NCBI GenBank assembly: GCA_025965315.1
Contig: JAOPXD010000053.1
Location: forward strand, 1 to 38,682
Length of the DNA stretch: 38,682 nt
Direction: 5' to 3'
DNA from: Marmoricola sp.
GTDB taxonomy: Bacteria > Actinomycetota > Actinomycetes > Propionibacteriales > Nocardioidaceae
Shown here: one piece after another, positions 13,467 to 21,940 of the stretch
Position numbering within the stretch: the first letter of the stretch is position 1
Layout: each line of letters opens with the position of its first letter
Program-made: the position numbers and the translations under genes
The notes under the pieces: generated by a model
What the model was told of the DNA's origin: nothing
The model's input: the letters and a program-made list of their open reading frames with translations, nothing else
The model's database searches: none

Positions 13467-14228
13467 GTGTCCGATCCGAACGGCACCCCGCCGCAGTACC
13501 CCGGCCCCGGCGAACCGGCACACGAGCCGCCGGCACCTCCGTACCCGGCTCCGCCTGCCCCGCCAGCACCGCCAGCACCGCCTGCCTATGGTCAGCCGAC
13601 CGCGTACCCGCCGCCCCCGGCGTACGGGGCGCCGCCTGCACCGCCGGCGTACGGCGCACCCCCGGTGTACGGCCAGCAGCCCGCCTACGGGCAGCCCCAG
13701 TACGGCAGCACGTACGGCGCCAACCCGTACGGCGCCAACCCGTACGGCGCAGCCGAATCCCCCTACGCGCACTGGGGAATGCGGCTGTCCGGCTACCTGC
13801 TCGACAGCCTGCTGATCATTCCCGGCTACATCGTGTTCCTGATCGGGACCGGGATCGCCGGCGACGCGACAGCCACCTCGGGGACGAAGACGGTGGGGTG
13901 GACCATCGCTGGCGTGGCCGCGGTCGCCGCGATCGGGTTCTCGATCTGGAACCAGATCATCCGTCAGGGCCGGACCGGCTCGAGCCTGGGCAAGAGCTGG
14001 GTCAAGATCAAGCTGGTCTCCGAGGAGACCCGGCAGCCGATCGGCGCCTGGAGCGTCCTCGGCCGCGGGTTCGTGCACATCCTGGACGCGGTGCCCTGCT
14101 ACCTCGGCTTCTTCTGGCCGCTGTGGGACGACAAGCGCCAGACCTGGGCCGACAAGCTGATGAACACGGTGGTCGTCCCGATCCCACCCGACCAGCCCGT
14201 GCCCGGAACGTACGCACCCACCGTCTGA
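13467..14228 (+). CDS. RDD-family membrane protein with Pro/Tyr-rich N-terminus
   Basis: 253 residues from a GTG placed 5 nt after AGGAGG. Residues 1 to about 95 are a low-complexity cytoplasmic tail of PPAPPA and YGQP/YGANP repeats, including an exact tandem of YGANP. The RDD domain follows: WGMRLSGYLLDSLLIIPGYI as the first helix, a second hydrophobic segment around VGWTIAGVAAVAAIGFSIWN, then TGSSLGKSWVKIKLV and a last hydrophobic stretch ending in DDKRQTWADKLMNTVVV. Pro-rich/RDD fusions are common in Actinobacteria and their role is not established; some RDD proteins have been linked to ion transport. It stands alone, followed by the exporter genes after a 106-bp gap. Confidence 0.9.
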   Translation: MSDPNGTPPQYPGPGEPAHEPPAPPYPAPPAPPAPPAPPAYGQPTAYPPPPAYGAPPAPPAYGAPPVYGQQPAYGQPQYGSTYGANPYGANPYGAAESPYAHWGMRLSGYLLDSLLIIPGYIVFLIGTGIAGDATATSGTKTVGWTIAGVAAVAAIGFSIWNQIIRQGRTGSSLGKSWVKIKLVSEETRQPIGAWSVLGRGFVHILDAVPCYLGFFWPLWDDKRQTWADKLMNTVVVPIPPDQPVPGTYAPTV

Positions 14229-14300
14229 GCGGCGTCGCACCCGCGGCGAAACCCCCGTGAAGCCACGGTGAAACCACCGAGGCGCAGGGTTCCTTCTGAT

Positions 14301-14320
14301 CGACCGACACGGGTCGGTCG
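14301..14320 (+). promoter_or_regulatory. inverted repeat next to the ribosome site of the DrrAB-like operon
   Basis: CGACCGAC (14301-14308) and GTCGGTCG (14313-14320) are perfect arms with a 4-nt loop. Just outside them CCTTC (14292-14296) can pair with GAAGG (14321-14325), which is part of the GGAAGGGAG ribosome site of the exporter ATPase (ATG 14335). It may be a TetR-type operator or an RNA hairpin that hides the ribosome site. Confidence 0.55.
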
Positions 14321-14334
14321 GAAGGGAGCACCTG

Positions 14335-15372
14335 ATGCCCAGCACGAACACCCTCGCCGTCGAAGCGCACGGCCTGGTCAAGGACTTCGCAGCCGGATCC
14401 GGAAAGCACAGCAAAGCCGTCGACGGGATCGACCTCGAGGTCGCCCAGGGCGAGATCTTCGGCGTCCTCGGCCCGAACGGCGCCGGCAAGACCACGATGC
14501 TGAAGATGCTGGCGACCCTGCTCACCATCGACGCGGGCAACGCCTCCATCTTCGGGGTCGACGTCGCCAAGGACCCGCACCGGATCCGCCAGCTGCTCGG
14601 GGTCACCGGCCAGTACGCCTCGGTCGACGAGAACCTGACGGCGAACGAGAACCTCTGGCTCTTCGCCCGGCTCCAGGGAGTCGGCAGCAAGGAGGCCAAG
14701 GCGACCGCGTCACAGCTCCTCGGTCAGTTCGCCCTCGAGGAGGCCGCCGACAAGCCGATCTCCCAGTTCTCCGGTGGGATGCGCCGCCGCCTCGACCTTG
14801 CCGCGAGCCTGATCACCCGGCCGCCGCTGATCTTCCTCGACGAGCCGACCACCGGCCTGGACCCGCGCACCCGCGGCCAGATGTGGGACACCATCCGCGG
14901 CCTGGTCGCGGACGGCAGCACCATCCTGCTGACCACCCAGTACCTCGACGAGGCTGACCAGCTGGCCGACCGGATCGCCGTCATCGACCGTGGCATCAAG
15001 GTCGCCGAAGGCACCCCCGACGAGCTCAAGACCTCGGTCGGCAGCTCGACCCTGCAGATCCAGCTGTCGCTGGGCGCCGACCAGACCCTCGCCCTGGACG
15101 TCGTACGCCGCGTCGTCGGCGAGGAGCCGGTGCTCACCCCCGGCAACCTCAACGGCACCGGGGGGCGGCTGAACGTCGCGCTGCCCGAGGCCGACCGCGC
15201 CGCCGACGTACTGATCGGGCTACGGCAGGCCGGCGTCAGCATCAGCTCGGTCAACGTCGACAAGCCCACCCTCGACGAGGTCTTCCTGGCCCTGACGGGT
15301 CACGACACCGGCGAGTCCGAGGCGACCACGAACCACACCGACGAGCAGACCGAGATGGAGGTGGCCCGATGA
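14335..15372 (+). CDS. DrrA-like ABC transporter ATP-binding protein
   Basis: 345 residues. Walker A is GPNGAGKTT (46-54), the Q-loop Gln is at 93 (TGQYAS), the signature is SGGMRRRLDLA (146-156) and Walker B is LIFLDEPTTGLDP (165-177). The switch position is Gln (LLTTQYLDEADQ), as is usual in daunorubicin-resistance type ATPases. The C-terminal ~100 residues match the DrrA-specific regulatory extension (VDKPTLDEVFLALTGHD). It pairs with the following permease, whose ATG overlaps its stop as ATGA. Together they would form an ABC-2 exporter for a hydrophobic compound or lipid; the substrate is unknown and no biosynthetic cluster is adjacent. Confidence 0.95.
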   Translation: MPSTNTLAVEAHGLVKDFAAGSGKHSKAVDGIDLEVAQGEIFGVLGPNGAGKTTMLKMLATLLTIDAGNASIFGVDVAKDPHRIRQLLGVTGQYASVDENLTANENLWLFARLQGVGSKEAKATASQLLGQFALEEAADKPISQFSGGMRRRLDLAASLITRPPLIFLDEPTTGLDPRTRGQMWDTIRGLVADGSTILLTTQYLDEADQLADRIAVIDRGIKVAEGTPDELKTSVGSSTLQIQLSLGADQTLALDVVRRVVGEEPVLTPGNLNGTGGRLNVALPEADRAADVLIGLRQAGVSISSVNVDKPTLDEVFLALTGHDTGESEATTNHTDEQTEMEVAR

Positions 15373-16199
15373 GCATCGCGACCGCACCGAGAGTCCTGGA
15401 CACCGCGGCGATCGTCGCGGCGACCGACGCCCGCAACAGCCTGCGCCAGACCGTCAGCCAGACGATGGCGATGGCCTGGCGGGCCACCAAGAAGATGCGC
15501 CGCAACCCGGAGCAGTTCTTCGACGTGACCCTGCAACCGATCCTGTTCACCGCGATGTTCGCCTACATCTTCGGCGGGGCGATCAGCGGCGACGTGAAGA
15601 CGTACCTGCCGCTGATGATCCCGGGCATCCTCGCCCAGACCGTCCTGACCACTTGCATGGCCACCGGGGTCCAGCTCCGCGAGGACATGGACAAGGGTGT
15701 CTTCGACCGGTTCAAGTCGCTGCCGATCGCACGGATCGCGCCGCTGGCCGGACCGATGGTCGCCGACCTGCTGCGCTACACGATCGCCGCGACCCTGACC
15801 TTCGGGATGGGCCTGGTGATGGGCTACCGTCCCGGCGGCGGCGTCATCGGGGTCGGCGGAGCGATCCTGCTGGCTATCTTCACCGGCTGGAGCCTGGCGT
15901 GGGCCTTCACGTTCATCGGCACGATCGCCAGGAGCGCCCAGAGCGTCCAGGGGATCTCGATGATGATCCTGTTCCCGCTGACGTTCCTCTCGAACGCGTT
16001 CGTCCCGGAAAGCACCCTGCCGAGCGGGTTGCGCGCGTTCGTGAAGGTCAACCCGGTCTCGCACCTGGTCTCGGCGGCGAGGTCGCTGGCGAACCAGGGC
16101 CAGGTCACCGACCAGGTCTGGTGGACGCTGCTGGCGAGCGTCGTCGTGATCGCGATCTTCGCCCCGCTCTCGGTGCGCAGCTACAAGCGCCACCTATGA
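15369..16199 (+). CDS. DrrB-like ABC-2 type permease
   Basis: 276 residues. After a cytoplasmic N-terminus with RATKKMRRNPEQFFD there are about six hydrophobic segments, starting with QPILFTAMFAYIFGG and ending with TLLASVVVIAIFAPLSV. The family motif FVPESTLPSGLRAFVKVNPV followed by SHLVSAARSLAN is present. It starts inside the ATPase stop codon (ATGA), so the two subunits are translationally coupled. Its last 6 bp overlap the end of the convergent AfsR-like gene, leaving no room for a terminator between them. Confidence 0.94.
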   Translation: MSIATAPRVLDTAAIVAATDARNSLRQTVSQTMAMAWRATKKMRRNPEQFFDVTLQPILFTAMFAYIFGGAISGDVKTYLPLMIPGILAQTVLTTCMATGVQLREDMDKGVFDRFKSLPIARIAPLAGPMVADLLRYTIAATLTFGMGLVMGYRPGGGVIGVGGAILLAIFTGWSLAWAFTFIGTIARSAQSVQGISMMILFPLTFLSNAFVPESTLPSGLRAFVKVNPVSHLVSAARSLANQGQVTDQVWWTLLASVVVIAIFAPLSVRSYKRHL

Positions 16200-19100
16200 G
16201 CTGAGCTGAGCCACCAGCGCCCGCGCCGCGGCGAGGAGCCCGGGGCCCCGCCGTTCGGCGTACTCGGACCCGATCCGGGCGAGCGCACCGGGAGCCCGCT
16301 CCTCGGCGACCCGCGAGGCGCGGGCCCAGGCCATCGTCGGAACGGTGCGGTTGTAGGCGAAGCGGTCCGCCAGCACCAGCATCCGGACGGCGTCCTGGTC
16401 GGCGTACGCACCCCGGAGCAGGCCCCAGACGCCGAGCGAGAACAGCACCATCCCGCAGATCGGGTAGTCCAGGTACGGGAACGACGGGTCCAGGGCTCCG
16501 GCCAGCCGGGCGATCGAGGCCTCGGCCACCTGACCGGCGTACTCGTCGTCCCCGGCCGTCCCGTAGTAGGCGTAGGCGGTGAGCGCGGTCGACTCCCCGA
16601 ACAGGATCCACGGCTCGAGGCCGGTGGCGCTCATCCCGGGGAACTGCAGCGTCCGGACGCGGTCCACCGCCGCGCGGTAGACCGCGAGCCCGGCCACGTG
16701 GTTGCCGCGCGCGAACGCCAGCTCGGCCTCGCCCAGGTGCACGGTCAGCTGACCGCCGAACAGCGATTCGGTGTCGATCTTCGCGAGTTGCTCGAGCTCG
16801 CGCTCGGCCCGGTCCAGCCGACCGGCACCGACCGCCGCCAGCGCCATCATCGAGCGCAGCTGCAGCGCGTCGTCGAGGGCGCCGAGCTGCTCCAGGGTGC
16901 CGATCGCCTGCCGGGCGTGCGCGACCGCGCTGTCCGCGTCCCCGGCCTGCATCACCAGCTGCGCCACCTGGGTGTGCAGGATCGCGCGGGCCCACGGACC
17001 GTCGGTCTCGTCGGCCAGCTCGAGGGCGCGCTCGGCCGCCTGGACCGCTCCCACCGGGTCGCCGGCGTTCTCGAGCACGTGGCTGAGCATCTGCTGGGCG
17101 AGCATCGCGAGCAGCCGGTCGTCGCCGGCGCCGTAGGTTCGCATCGTCGTGATGTAGGTGTCCAGGTCGGCCGGGTCGAAGGCGAGCAGCACCTTGACCA
17201 TCGCCGCTATCCGCGGGTCGCCGTCCCCGGACCCGAGCCTGACGACGAGGTCCCGCAACGGCCCGGTGCGCTCGCTGCCTCCGATGATCCCGTTGTTGAG
17301 CGTGATGACCAGTGCGGTCCGCGTCGGGTCCTCCAGGTGCGGCGGCGGCGTCCAACCCTCGACCGCCTCCACGACGGCATCGGTCAGCACGATCACCCGG
17401 GCATGGTCGCCGCGGATCGACCAGTACGGCCCGAGCGCGGCAAGGACCTCCACCACCATCGCCGCATCCGGCGCGATCAAGGCCTGGCGCAGCACGTCGG
17501 AGAGATTGCCCTCCTCCTCGTGCAGCGCAGCGACCGCCGCGATCTGATCGGCTCCGAAGAGCTGCGCTCCGCGCTCGCGGCACAGCTCCACCGACCAGCG
17601 CCGCTGGGCTTCACGAGCGGCCCCGTCCTCGCCGGCGTCGACGAGCTGCATCCGGCCGAACTCCCGGACCGTCTCGAGCATCCGGTACCGGATCCGACCA
17701 CCCGACTCGACCACGCTGAGCAACGATTGGTCGGACAGGTCCTGAACGGCGTCGAGCGCCGAGGAGCCCAGCACCGCCTCCGCCGAGGTGAGCGTGAAGC
17801 CGTCGTGGAAGACCGAGAGCCAGCGCAGGGCCTGCCGTTCCGGTTCGCCGAGCAGGTTCCAGGACCAGTCGATCACCGCGAGCAGGGTCTGGTGCCGGTC
17901 CGGGGCGCTGCGATCACCGCCGCGCAGCAGCGCGAACCTGTTCTCCAACCGGCGGGCGATGTCGCTGACACTCATGATCCGCACCTTCGCGGCAGCGAGC
18001 TCGATCGCCAGCGGCAGACCGTCGAGGCGTTCCACGATATCGGTCACCGCGGCCCCGAGCTCGACCTCGGGGCGGGCTGCCCGGGCACGCTGGCCGAACA
18101 GGTCGACCGCGTCCGCCGTACCGAGGGCGCCGAGCGGGTAGACCGTTTCGGCGCTGATCGCCAACGGCGCCCGTGAGGTGGTCAGCACGGTCAGGGACCG
18201 GGTGGTCGCGACCAGGTAGGCGACCAGGTCGGCGACCGCGGCGACGATGTGCTCGCAGTTGTCGAGGATCAGCAGGCTGGGCGCCTGGTCGAGGTGCTGC
18301 GCGATCCGGGCCCGGACGTCGGACCGCTGCTCGGGGGTCAGCGCCCGGCGGCCGCTGACCGAGTCCCGGACGCCCAGGGACGAGCCGACCTCGCCGATCA
18401 GGTCGTCGGGCGAGGTCACGCTGACCAGCTCGACCATGTGCACGACCGGTTGGGGCGCCTGCCGGCCGAGTACGTGCGCGAGCCGGGTCTTGCCCAGGCC
18501 GCCGGCGCCGAGCACGGTGACCACCCGCGAGGTTCCGAGCAGGGCGTGCACGGTGCGAACGTCCTGGTCGCGGCCGAGCAGCGTGGTCGCCTCGAACCGG
18601 ACGCCCTCGCGGACGGGGCTGTCCAGGGCGAGCAGCTCGGCGTGGACCCGTTGCAGCTCGGGTCCGGGGTCCGAACCGAGCCGGTCCCGGACCCCGGCGC
18701 GGTAGTCCTCGTACCTGCCCAGGGCCGATGCGGCCCCGCGTACCGCGGCATCGGAACGCAGCAGGTCCGCGAGCAGCGGCTCGTCGTCCGGATCGGTCCG
18801 GTGCGCGTCCTCCAGGCTCGGCAGTGCGGCCTCGTGGTCGCCCATCCGTGCGATGGCCCGGGCGTGGATCCGACGGGCCGTGGCCACCCGGCCCCGACCC
18901 TCGCGCCGTACGTCGGCCAGCGGACCACCCTCGTCGCCCGGATCGAGCAGTCCAGTGCCGAGCGAGATGGCCTCCTCGGCGCGGGCCGCGGCGGTCGCAG
19001 GGTCGCGGTCGAAAGCGGCCGCGGCCGCCCGGACCCGGTCCCCGAGCAGGGCGCTGTCGACCTCGGCGGGCGCGATCCCCAGCCGGTACCCGTCGCCGTC

Positions 19101-19331
19101 GCGGACGACCGCTTCCGGCGCGCACGCGGTCCGGGTGCGCGAGACCAGCACCTGCAGCGCCTTCGCCGGGTTCGCCGGGACCTCGTCGCCCCAGACCAGT
19201 CCGACCAGGTGCTCGGCGCGCTCGGTCCGTCCGGAGGAGGCCAGCGCGGCCAGCAGCGCCTGCGCCCGGTCCCCGATCACCGGCTCGCCGTTCCAGCGCA
19301 CGCCGGGCAGCAGAGTCAGGGCAGGAGGCAC
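16194..19331 (-). CDS. AfsR/SARP-type regulator: winged helix, BTAD, NB-ARC ATPase, TPR-like repeats
   Basis: 1045 residues from a GTG at 19331. Residues 1 to about 85 form an OmpR-like DNA-binding domain (LVGLVWGDEVPANPAKALQV, LVSRTRTACAPEAVVRDGDG). A bacterial transcriptional activation domain (BTAD, about 90-235) contains DVRREGRGRVATARRIHARA and EDYRAGVRDRLGSDPGPELQ. An NTPase domain has P-loop GAGGLGKT (275-282), Walker B LLILDNCEH (353-361), sensor LTTSRAPL (383-390) and GLPLAIELAAAKVR. The last ~450 residues are helical repeats without a LuxR HTH. Such proteins activate secondary-metabolite or morphological genes by ATP-dependent promoter binding. No biosynthetic cluster is visible in the window, so its targets are unknown. 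It converges on the DrrAB-like exporter with a 6-bp overlap. Confidence 0.92.
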   Translation of the reverse strand: MPPALTLLPGVRWNGEPVIGDRAQALLAALASSGRTERAEHLVGLVWGDEVPANPAKALQVLVSRTRTACAPEAVVRDGDGYRLGIAPAEVDSALLGDRVRAAAAAFDRDPATAAARAEEAISLGTGLLDPGDEGGPLADVRREGRGRVATARRIHARAIARMGDHEAALPSLEDAHRTDPDDEPLLADLLRSDAAVRGAASALGRYEDYRAGVRDRLGSDPGPELQRVHAELLALDSPVREGVRFEATTLLGRDQDVRTVHALLGTSRVVTVLGAGGLGKTRLAHVLGRQAPQPVVHMVELVSVTSPDDLIGEVGSSLGVRDSVSGRRALTPEQRSDVRARIAQHLDQAPSLLILDNCEHIVAAVADLVAYLVATTRSLTVLTTSRAPLAISAETVYPLGALGTADAVDLFGQRARAARPEVELGAAVTDIVERLDGLPLAIELAAAKVRIMSVSDIARRLENRFALLRGGDRSAPDRHQTLLAVIDWSWNLLGEPERQALRWLSVFHDGFTLTSAEAVLGSSALDAVQDLSDQSLLSVVESGGRIRYRMLETVREFGRMQLVDAGEDGAAREAQRRWSVELCRERGAQLFGADQIAAVAALHEEEGNLSDVLRQALIAPDAAMVVEVLAALGPYWSIRGDHARVIVLTDAVVEAVEGWTPPPHLEDPTRTALVITLNNGIIGGSERTGPLRDLVVRLGSGDGDPRIAAMVKVLLAFDPADLDTYITTMRTYGAGDDRLLAMLAQQMLSHVLENAGDPVGAVQAAERALELADETDGPWARAILHTQVAQLVMQAGDADSAVAHARQAIGTLEQLGALDDALQLRSMMALAAVGAGRLDRAERELEQLAKIDTESLFGGQLTVHLGEAELAFARGNHVAGLAVYRAAVDRVRTLQFPGMSATGLEPWILFGESTALTAYAYYGTAGDDEYAGQVAEASIARLAGALDPSFPYLDYPICGMVLFSLGVWGLLRGAYADQDAVRMLVLADRFAYNRTVPTMAWARASRVAEERAPGALARIGSEYAERRGPGLLAAARALVAQLSS

Positions 19332-19398
19332 CCGGTCAGTCTAAGGACGTGAGAACTCCCGGTCGGGTCGTCGATTCGAACCGCGCTCCGCCGACCAG

Positions 19399-19404
19399 TA
19401 GATT
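19399..19404 (+). promoter_or_regulatory. leaderless-type -10 box for the membrane protein
   Basis: TAGATT ends 6 nt before the ATG at 19411 and no Shine-Dalgarno sequence precedes that ATG. Confidence 0.5.
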
Positions 19405-19410
19405 CGCCCC

Positions 19411-19995
19411 ATGGGGAGCGAGCGGAGCGGGACGTCGGACCTGCGCCGCTTCGTCTTCGCGATAGCCGGCTCGGCGCTGTTCTTCCTCGTCCTGGGACGG
19501 GTCGCCGGCGAGCACATCGCACTCTGGCTGCAGAGCACGCCCACCACGAACAACGGCTGGCTCTTCCTCGGCTGGCTGATCGGCGGCCCCCCGTTCGTGG
19601 TCGCGGCACTGGTGTGGATCGACCGGAAGCAGCTGCGTCCCCGTCAGCTCCTCGGCTGGACCTGGGCGACCGCGATCTGGGGCGGCGCCGGGATGTTCAT
19701 CCTGCCGGCGCGCGTGATCGGGATCAGCGCCCAGTTCGGGACCGGCGCCATCGTGGGCAACCCGCTCTGCGCAGGCTGGGTCTGGGGAATGCTCGCCAAC
19801 GTGGTGATGCTGGTCTTCGGCGGCCTGGTCCTGATGGTCCTGCGCAGCGCCACCGCGAGCGGTGGCGTCACCCAGGCGCAGCGGACGATGACGATCCGCT
19901 TCCTGGAGCAGGCCTGGCTGGTCGCGCTGGTGGTCACCCTGGGCCTGGCCCTGTACGGCGGCAACGGCAGCGGCATCTTCAACAACGGGACGTAG
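19411..19995 (+). CDS. four-helix integral membrane protein of unknown function
   Basis: 194 residues with four hydrophobic stretches: FVFAIAGSALFFLVLGRVAG, GWLFLGWLIGGPPFVVAALV, WGMLANVVMLVFGGLVLMVL and AWLVALVVTLGLALYGG. A fifth weaker segment is WATAIWGGAGMFILPARVIG. I recognise no family. It is divergent from the AfsR-like regulator with 79 bp between the starts, and its TAG stop directly abuts the convergent monooxygenase stop codon (19995/19996). The ATG is supported by the TAGATT box at 19399. Confidence 0.82.
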   Translation: MGSERSGTSDLRRFVFAIAGSALFFLVLGRVAGEHIALWLQSTPTTNNGWLFLGWLIGGPPFVVAALVWIDRKQLRPRQLLGWTWATAIWGGAGMFILPARVIGISAQFGTGAIVGNPLCAGWVWGMLANVVMLVFGGLVLMVLRSATASGGVTQAQRTMTIRFLEQAWLVALVVTLGLALYGGNGSGIFNNGT

Positions 19996-21333
19996 CTACC
20001 GGGCGCGCTTGCGGCCCTTCTTGCGCTCGGCCGCGATCTCGGCCCGGTACCCGTGGAAGTCGACCTGGATGGTGTGCCGCTTCGAGGCGACGTAGCGCTT
20101 CCTGAGCTGCGCGTCGTACTCGGCGATCTGGGCGTTCATCACCGCGATCGAGGGCAACGCCGCCGTCCCGGTGATCAGGTCCGCGACCCACTCCGACTGC
20201 GCCTCGGCCAGCGGCATGATCGCGCCGAGCGGTTGCACCAGTCCGACGAAGTAGAGGCCCGGGTGCTGCGGATCGACCACCCGGCGGTACAGGTCGATGT
20301 GGTTGTCCTCGGCGCCCACGACCCGGTCATCGAGGAACGGGAAGCTGACCTGGTAGCCGGTGCAGTAGACGACGACGTCGTACTCGCCTGAGGTGCCGTC
20401 GACGAAGTGCACCGTGGAGCCGTCGAACGAGGCGATGTTCGCGCGCACGGTGAGGTCGCCGTGGCCGAGCCGGTTGAGCAGGTCCTGACTGATCGTGGGA
20501 TGCGCGTGCAGGATGCTGTGGTCCGGCTGCGGCAGGCCGTAGTCGGTCATCCGGCCCTGGGTGAGCCGCAGCATCACGCTCACCAACGCCTGCTGGACGG
20601 CCAGCGGTGCGCGCGCCACCACCGAGTCGGTGAGGTGGTCGGTCGGCATCCCGAACATGTACTTCGGCACGATGTGCGCACCCCGGCGCATCGCCAGGTC
20701 CGTGCACGCCGCGACCCGCGAGGACTCCACGGCGATGTCGCACGCCGAGTTGCCGATCCCGAGCACCAGGACCCGCTTGCCGGTCAACGAATCGGGGGTC
20801 CGGTAGTGGTGCGCGTGCACCTGCTCGCCACCGAATCCCTCGGACCCCGGGTACGCCGGCTCGGGCCAGCGCGGCTTCCAGTGGTGCCCGTTGGCGACGA
20901 CCACATGGCCGTAGTGGCGGATCTCGGCCGGGTCTTCGTCGCCGACCGGCCGGACGGTGACGTCGTACCCGCCTGCGGCCACCGGTTCGACCTTGACCAC
21001 CTCGGTCCGGAAGGCGATCCGGTCACGGAAGCCGAAGTGGTCGACGAACGCGTCGAAGTACGCTGCTATCTGCCAGTGGCTGGGGTAGTCGGGCAGCGAC
21101 TCGGGCATCGGGTACGACGCGTACTCCATCAGCTGCCGGGACGTGTTGATGTGCAGCGAGGCGTACGCCGAGGACATTTCGTTGTCGTTCTCGTAGCGCC
21201 AGTTCCCACCGACCTGGCTGCCTGCCTCGAAGCAGTCGAACTCGACGCCGCGGGCCTGAAGCACCTGTGCAGCAGCGATCCCGGACGACCCCGCGCCGAT
21301 GATGCACACGCGCGAGGTGGCCGGACCGCTCAT
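19996..21333 (-). CDS. flavin-containing monooxygenase (FMO/BVMO-like)
   Basis: 445 residues from the ATG at 21333, which places the FAD Rossmann motif normally (VCIIGAGSSGIAA, with GAGSSG at 13-18). A further in-frame start 23 codons upstream adds an uncharacteristic Arg-rich tail. The FMO fingerprint FGGEQVHAHHY is at 167-177 and the NADPH-binding GIGNSACD at 192-199. A third conserved element is VVVYCTGYQVSFPFLDD. These are features of class B flavoprotein monooxygenases that oxygenate N or S atoms, or carry out Baeyer-Villiger insertion; the fingerprint is closer to FMO than to the longer BVMO form. NADPH and O2 are co-substrates. The substrate is not apparent. It stands alone, and the protein ends in a very basic tail (ERKKGRKRAR). 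Confidence 0.92.
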   Translation of the reverse strand: MSGPATSRVCIIGAGSSGIAAAQVLQARGVEFDCFEAGSQVGGNWRYENDNEMSSAYASLHINTSRQLMEYASYPMPESLPDYPSHWQIAAYFDAFVDHFGFRDRIAFRTEVVKVEPVAAGGYDVTVRPVGDEDPAEIRHYGHVVVANGHHWKPRWPEPAYPGSEGFGGEQVHAHHYRTPDSLTGKRVLVLGIGNSACDIAVESSRVAACTDLAMRRGAHIVPKYMFGMPTDHLTDSVVARAPLAVQQALVSVMLRLTQGRMTDYGLPQPDHSILHAHPTISQDLLNRLGHGDLTVRANIASFDGSTVHFVDGTSGEYDVVVYCTGYQVSFPFLDDRVVGAEDNHIDLYRRVVDPQHPGLYFVGLVQPLGAIMPLAEAQSEWVADLITGTAALPSIAVMNAQIAEYDAQLRKRYVASKRHTIQVDFHGYRAEIAAERKKGRKRAR

Positions 21334-21460
21334 GCCGGGCAACCTATCGCGCACGCGCAGGCAGCGCGGGTGATGGACAAGCGGTCGGTTGACCCCACAC
21401 AATCACCCTCAGGGGAGCAGCCAGCGCGACCGGCTTCGGTCGCACGAGAGGAGTCCGTTG

Positions 21461-21886
21461 ATGCGCGGGAAGAATTCCGACCAGGACGCACGGATCCAGC
21501 AGCTCGCCAAGCTGGACCGGTTCAAGGACTTCAGCGACGAGGAGATCCTGCTCGTCACCGACGCCGCGACGTACCTGACGGTGCCGGAGGGCTGGGCACT
21601 GATGTCTGAGAACACCCCGGCCGACAAGGCGTACCTGATCCTGTCCGGCGAGGTCTCCGTACGCCGTCACGGCGACGAGGTCGCCCGGGTCGGCGCCGGT
21701 GAGCTCATCGGTGAGATGGCGCTGGTCAACCACAAGCTGCGTTCGGCGACCGTGGTCACCGACACCCCGCTCGAGGCGCTGCACTTCACCGCTGAGACGG
21801 TCGCCGCGCTCAACGAGAAGATCCCGAACTTCCGCGAGGCGCTGACCGGCGCCTCCGAGGAGCGCAGCGAGCGCGACAAGAGCTGA
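21461..21886 (+). CDS. single cyclic-nucleotide-binding (CNB) domain protein
   Basis: 141 residues made of one Crp-type cNMP-binding fold: FKDFSDEEILLVTDAATYLT, then a beta roll, then the phosphate-binding cassette GELIGEMALVNHKLRSATVV (80-99) with the Glu and Arg used to bind cAMP or cGMP. It has no DNA-binding HTH, kinase or membrane part, so it is not a Crp regulator by itself and may act by protein contact. The ATG at 21461 is chosen because GAGAGGAG (21446-21453) lies 7 nt upstream; upstream in-frame starts lack such a site. The C-terminus is charged (EERSERDKS). It is divergent from the monooxygenase. Confidence 0.88.
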   Translation: MRGKNSDQDARIQQLAKLDRFKDFSDEEILLVTDAATYLTVPEGWALMSENTPADKAYLILSGEVSVRRHGDEVARVGAGELIGEMALVNHKLRSATVVTDTPLEALHFTAETVAALNEKIPNFREALTGASEERSERDKS

Positions 21887-21928
21887 CGCTCGGTTTTGCC
21901 CAAGCCCGGTCGTCCAGGACGGGTGCCC

Positions 21929-21934
21929 TAGCGT
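21929..21934 (+). promoter_or_regulatory. leaderless-type -10 box for the gamma-CA-like gene
   Basis: TAGCGT ends 6 nt before the GTG at 21941. A ribosome site is absent, which supports both this promoter and the GTG start. Confidence 0.5.
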
Positions 21935-21940
21935 TACCCC

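Noticed and set aside
13550-13760. CRISPR-like or tandem-repeat array suspected from periodic GCC/TACGG units
   Set aside because: The periodicity is the coding of the Pro/Ala/Tyr-rich tail (APPAPP, YGQP, YGANP) of the RDD protein; units are short and of uneven length with no spacers.
13080-14699. 539-codon minus-strand frame across the RDD gene and its flanks
   Set aside because: It covers the AGGAGG ribosome site and the RDD gene and consists of low-complexity Arg/Gly-rich sequence.
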